Source: Rhizophagus irregularis
Lineage: Eukaryota > Glomeromycota > Glomeromycetes > Glomerales > Glomeraceae
NCBI RefSeq assembly: GCF_026210795.1
Contig: NC_089439.1
Location: forward strand, 1,364,001 to 1,428,000
Direction: 5' to 3'
DNA: 64,000 bases
Below are positions 60,547-64,000 of this stretch, piece by piece (positions within the stretch are counted from its first letter, which is position 1; each line of letters opens with the position of its first letter). The position numbers and the translations under genes were made by a program. Under the pieces are notes generated by a model. It was given only the letters and a program-made list of their open reading frames with translations, was not told the DNA's origin and did no database searches.

Positions 60547-61592
60547 TGCCAGTTCCACAGATTTTTATAGACCCTACATTTAATAAACAAATCGAACAAA
60601 ATTATATCCTTCAACAAATCTATTACCATCCATGTGGATATTATCGTACTCCTGAAAAACTTTGGGCTAAAGTGCAAGCTGAAGGCCATGATTTTAACAT
60701 ATCTGATATTACAGAGTGGTTGCATAAACAGGCTATATGGCAAATACACTCACCTATACCCAAGTATGTTCCACAGGTTTCTTTTAATAAGATTACTCGA
60801 CCAAATATGTATCATCAAGCAGATATCTTATATATGCCCTATGATACTGTAGATAGAAAGCTGTATAAATACTGTCTGAATATTGTAGATGTTGCTAGCC
60901 GATATAAAGCTTCAGTACCTCTAGAAGATCGCAGCTCTGCACGTGTTGCTAAGGCATTTAAAAAGATTTATGGTAAAGCAGACTGCCCGCTTATTTGGCC
61001 AAGAGTTTTACAAGTAGATGGGGGATCAGAATTTAAGGATGAAGTTATCCGATTAATGGATGAAAAAGGTGTGCGTATTCGGGTGGGTACTACTCATAAG
61101 AGTCAGGCTATTGTTAAACGGTATAATCGAACTTTAGCAGAGAGACTTTTCAAAATACAGGATGCAAAGGAACTCCTTACAGAAGGTGTGAATACTGCCT
61201 GGGTTAAGAACCTTTCTGATATTGTGAATGAGCTAAATAATTCTAATACTCGTCTACTAGGTATGTCTCCAGTTGAGGCAATCCAGAAAGATCAAGTGTA
61301 TGCACTACCTTCAAAAATTCGGAAGGATAGACCTGTAGGTGCAGAAGAAATACGTTTACCAGCTGGTTCTCTTGTGAGATACTTACTTGATAACTCAGAT
61401 TACCAAGGTAGGAGACGTGCAACTGATCCAATATGGTCTACTAAAGTTTATACAATTGAATCTTCCACAGTTGTTGATGGGCAGCCGGTTATATATAGGT
61501 TATCTGATGGACCTAAAAAAATATTTACTCGAGAAGAATTATTAGTTGTGCCATCTGATACTATGCTGCCTCCTACTCATATATTATATTAA
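60534..61592 (+). CDS. Polinton-type DDE integrase, element 2, catalytic Glu replaced by Lys
   Basis: A 352-residue intact ORF from ATG 60534. The N-terminal region is YHPCGYYRTPEKLWAKVQAE; the core has D in MYHQADILYM, D in LQVDGGSEFK and the third-position motif SQAIVKRYNRTLAERL. In Polinton and retroviral integrases this motif is 'A.VER.NRTL'. Here the codon at 61116-61118 is AAA (Lys) instead of a Glu codon, one G-to-A change, so strand transfer should be abolished. The C-terminal SH3-like part (AEEIRLPAGSLVRYLLDNSD; DPIWSTKVYTI) is present, and no chromodomain was found. Its stop overlaps the polymerase stop by 4 bp on the opposite strand. Confidence 0.85.
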   Translation: MYLPLPVPQIFIDPTFNKQIEQNYILQQIYYHPCGYYRTPEKLWAKVQAEGHDFNISDITEWLHKQAIWQIHSPIPKYVPQVSFNKITRPNMYHQADILYMPYDTVDRKLYKYCLNIVDVASRYKASVPLEDRSSARVAKAFKKIYGKADCPLIWPRVLQVDGGSEFKDEVIRLMDEKGVRIRVGTTHKSQAIVKRYNRTLAERLFKIQDAKELLTEGVNTAWVKNLSDIVNELNNSNTRLLGMSPVEAIQKDQVYALPSKIRKDRPVGAEEIRLPAGSLVRYLLDNSDYQGRRRATDPIWSTKVYTIESSTVVDGQPVIYRLSDGPKKIFTREELLVVPSDTMLPPTHILY

Positions 61593-64000
61593 TTTTCAAG
61601 TTGTGGTATCCTATAGTCTCCATGTGCATACATTGTGATATTATCTTGTGCAATCCATTTTTTATCATCCATAGGGGATAACCCCACCTTCGACATTTCT
61701 ATAACATTTATGGCATGTCTATCAGATCGGATTGCTCTAAAGGTGACTGTATCATTATGTTTAGGATCAAAGAGTGCCTTATTATACCGCTCATGGTGGA
61801 ACTCTTTTTTAACTACCTTTGAGGGAACACCTTTAGCTTTACGGATACCATGTTTTGGATTGGTGGTCTCATCCCCTACCTTGAGAATGGAGTACATTTT
61901 GGGACGGAGGCCAATAAATTCTGTTATAACTGCTCCATTACATTCATCCTTAAATTTCCCTGGGATTTTCATATTTATGTCAGTCTTATCACCTAATGCT
62001 TTTCGTACAGGATGATCTTTAGGATAATCACTGAAGTCAAATTGGTCTGCCATATCTATGAGGTCTGCATTGATATCCTCGGTTTGGATTTGTACGAGAA
62101 GTGAATCTGTGTCTGTATAACATAACTGGATTTTTTCACTATATCGTACTTTAAGAGTATCATAGTAGAATTGATACATACAGAGCTTCGAGAGGTCAAG
62201 CACACTCATACCCACATATGTTGGACGGTTAAGCATTACCTCCACTTTTCGTCGGTGGATTGCAACAAGATTTTCTGAGAATATTTTACGACCCTCGAAT
62301 GCAGGATCTGAGGTAAGCTTTTTATATTTCTTGGGATGGGTTTGGGGTTGTACTACTGAGACACGTACACGTTTCCTGAGATTTTCCATAGTTTTACCAA
62401 ATACACTATTATTCATGAGTTTATAGAAGTTCTTCTCAAAATCATTCTTAGCCTTAGCACGTTCGGCGGTGTTAAATTCTATATATGGTTTCATCCATGG
62501 AGCCTGCTCGAATTTTATAGCTTCATAGACCTTCTTGATTACTAAGCCCTGGCTAACATAATACTGGAGATTTCTATAATGAACTACATATTCATCCTTA
62601 TCAAATAGGTTAGGGATGAGCTTATCTGTAGGTGTGTATCGTTGTCCTGAGCGTGCTATTATTTCCTGCTGCTTTTTACTAAGCCATTCCTTCTTAACCT
62701 TCATTCGTTCTGGTGCAAGGGGGTAATCTGTGTGTTGTGAATGGAGAGCTTGGGGATATTCCAGTTTAACTTTAAGGATATATCCTTCAGAAGAATCGTC
62801 TGGTATTTCATTACTTTCTATTTGCCTTTGAATGTTAGATAACTCGTTTTCCTCCTTTATCCAGTGGAAGTTACCTGTAGGTAAGTATTGCAACATGGCC
62901 CATCCATATAGGTTATTTGCATCTAAGTATAGAATAGATGACTTGGGCTTATCTGCGGTCCATTTACCTTCTCCCATACCTGGATTATTTGCACGAGCAT
63001 ATCGTTTACTTACCATAGAGATTCCACCACGTAATCCTTGTTCTACCATCATGTACATGTCCTGGTCAGTTATGAGATCCAATCTTTGCCCTGTCATTAA
63101 GAATAGTGCATCCCATGCGAAGCCTGGTGTTGAATAGTACCAGAGAGGATCTAACCCATATTTTTTCAAGGCCATTTCTCGGAAATTCTGAAATATATCG
63201 GCTAGTAGGAGGACGTCAGTTTTGAGATAAATGTCATGATAATCTTGCATTGTTTTACATCCTGCTTTTTCCCATACATACTGTGCATATTCGTATTCTT
63301 TATCACTAATGTGGGTTTCATTAAGTTTGCTATAAAATGCTCCTTTAGGTGGTAAACTAGTTTTCTCGAACTTTTTCCAGTTATCCATATATTCATACGG
63401 GTAGACACCTTTCTTAAGATAAATCTCGAGTAATTCAGATGGTATTTGATTTCGTGTTATCTTAAAGTTTTCGGGATGTGCAAAGCATCTACCTGCATCA
63501 ATTCGCCATAAATGTTGTGGATTACTACATTCTTGTGCTCTACATTTTTCTGCGCCTAGGTTGGATGCTAATTTGTCGAGACTTGATTTCATGAATTGTA
63601 AGCTGTCTATAAATCGGAGGGAACCTAACTTGAATGCCATATACTTTTCCATGTTATAAGGGATAGGATCAATATCATCCTCACATTCCATTGCACCAAT
63701 TCCTTGCATAATTATGTGTCCATCATATCCTGATAAATTGTGAAAGATTACTGGGATATGCATTTCACGAGGTTTTATGGATAAGTCAAGATTACATCCT
63801 CTATGTGCTGCACCTCGATACCTTCCTGTAATATGGCAGTGGTTTCTTACTTTATTTCCATCTAAGGGGTTACGACATATCCAGCAGTTTATTGCATTAT
63901 CATAACTTGCTTGCTCTTGGGTTGTTAACGGCATCATTTCCATTGGGTTTCTGAATTCATTACGGATTGCTTCAGCCTCATTTAGCATTTCGATTACAAA
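61589..64000 (-). CDS. Polinton protein-primed DNA polymerase B, element 2, 5' end beyond the window
   Basis: At least 800 residues, open to the edge. Visible parts are a zinc/HNH-like region CWICRNPL...VRNHCHITGRYRGAAHRGCN (35-66), ExoII FHNLSGYDGH (82-91), ExoIII YLKTDVLLLAD (254-264), PolB motif A YLDANNLYGWAM (354-365), motif B KLMNNSVFGKTMENLRK (523-539) and motif C YTDTDSLL (624-631). Late motifs KIPGKFKDE and KKAKGVPSK-like sequence follow (IRKAKGVPSKVV). All polymerase and visible exonuclease residues are intact, and this is a canonical Polinton/adenovirus-type polymerase. The window edge prevents judging the N-terminal domain. Confidence 0.92.
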   Translation of the reverse strand, partial: FVIEMLNEAEAIRNEFRNPMEMMPLTTQEQASYDNAINCWICRNPLDGNKVRNHCHITGRYRGAAHRGCNLDLSIKPREMHIPVIFHNLSGYDGHIIMQGIGAMECEDDIDPIPYNMEKYMAFKLGSLRFIDSLQFMKSSLDKLASNLGAEKCRAQECSNPQHLWRIDAGRCFAHPENFKITRNQIPSELLEIYLKKGVYPYEYMDNWKKFEKTSLPPKGAFYSKLNETHISDKEYEYAQYVWEKAGCKTMQDYHDIYLKTDVLLLADIFQNFREMALKKYGLDPLWYYSTPGFAWDALFLMTGQRLDLITDQDMYMMVEQGLRGGISMVSKRYARANNPGMGEGKWTADKPKSSILYLDANNLYGWAMLQYLPTGNFHWIKEENELSNIQRQIESNEIPDDSSEGYILKVKLEYPQALHSQHTDYPLAPERMKVKKEWLSKKQQEIIARSGQRYTPTDKLIPNLFDKDEYVVHYRNLQYYVSQGLVIKKVYEAIKFEQAPWMKPYIEFNTAERAKAKNDFEKNFYKLMNNSVFGKTMENLRKRVRVSVVQPQTHPKKYKKLTSDPAFEGRKIFSENLVAIHRRKVEVMLNRPTYVGMSVLDLSKLCMYQFYYDTLKVRYSEKIQLCYTDTDSLLVQIQTEDINADLIDMADQFDFSDYPKDHPVRKALGDKTDINMKIPGKFKDECNGAVITEFIGLRPKMYSILKVGDETTNPKHGIRKAKGVPSKVVKKEFHHERYNKALFDPKHNDTVTFRAIRSDRHAINVIEMSKVGLSPMDDKKWIAQDNITMYAHGDYRIPQLEN

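Larger units (their letters stand above)
54594..64000. mobile_element. Polinton/Maverick-like element 2, left boundary approximate, open at the right edge
   Basis: It holds a canonical Polinton DNA polymerase (61589 to the edge), an integrase (60534-61592), a Gag-CCHC-aspartic-protease cassette (57478-60546), a TBP-like protein, an F-box/LRR protein and a protein with a CxECLMP zinc motif. The Gag cassette is homologous to that of element 1, while polymerase and integrase are clearly different from it. The boundary near 54594 is set only by the tandem repeats, and no terminal inverted repeat could be verified. Confidence 0.7.

Overview
The base composition (very AT-rich), the short GT..AG introns, the gene families and the mass of nested transposons all point to the nuclear genome of an arbuscular mycorrhizal fungus (Glomeromycotina, most like Rhizophagus). 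This is inferred from the sequence alone. Host genes are few: the 5' end of an aldehyde dehydrogenase (1-838, minus), a four-exon gene of unknown function (18686-19491, plus), a 245-residue protein of unknown function (11914-12651, minus), and a C2H2 transcription-factor gene split by transposons (53156-54153, minus). Around them lie decayed fragments: three kinase-type modules, a Crinkler-type N-terminus, an inverted pair of small paralogues and several MITE, hAT and MULE-like insertions.

25522-35053 is a complete Ty3/gypsy LTR retrotransposon on the minus strand. Its two 531-bp LTRs show no difference, so it inserted recently. Besides gag-protease-RT-RNase H-integrase it carries two extra genes between integrase and the 3' LTR. 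One is a sense ORF with a proline-rich PPPPY motif. The other is a spliced antisense gene encoding a bZIP-like coiled coil.

38637-53150 is a complete 14.5-kb Polinton/Maverick-like element with 465-bp terminal inverted repeats and a 5-bp target duplication (ACAAG). It sits in the last codons of the C2H2 gene. It encodes a chromodomain DDE integrase, an A32-type packaging ATPase, a B-family DNA polymerase, an SF3-type helicase, two F-box proteins, an RPB10-like protein, an NPxTGR adaptor-like protein and a zinc ribbon. Where a double-jelly-roll capsid gene would be expected, it carries a coiled-coil + Gag-like + retropepsin-like cassette. 

A second, related element runs from about 54.6 kb beyond the right edge. 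It has a canonical Polinton polymerase, an integrase, a TBP-like protein, an F-box/LRR protein, and a homologous Gag cassette with a CCHC zinc knuckle and a retropepsin. The central discovery of the window is therefore a family of Polinton-type DNA transposons whose structural module looks retroviral (Gag + aspartic protease).

Both elements are decaying. Many ORFs are one reading frame broken only by TGA/TAG/TAA codons that C-to-T or G-to-A transitions can explain. The second integrase has a lysine in place of its catalytic glutamate. Stretches 13.2-17.4 kb, 19.8-22.9 kb and 35.1-36.1 kb hold no intact gene that I can support.
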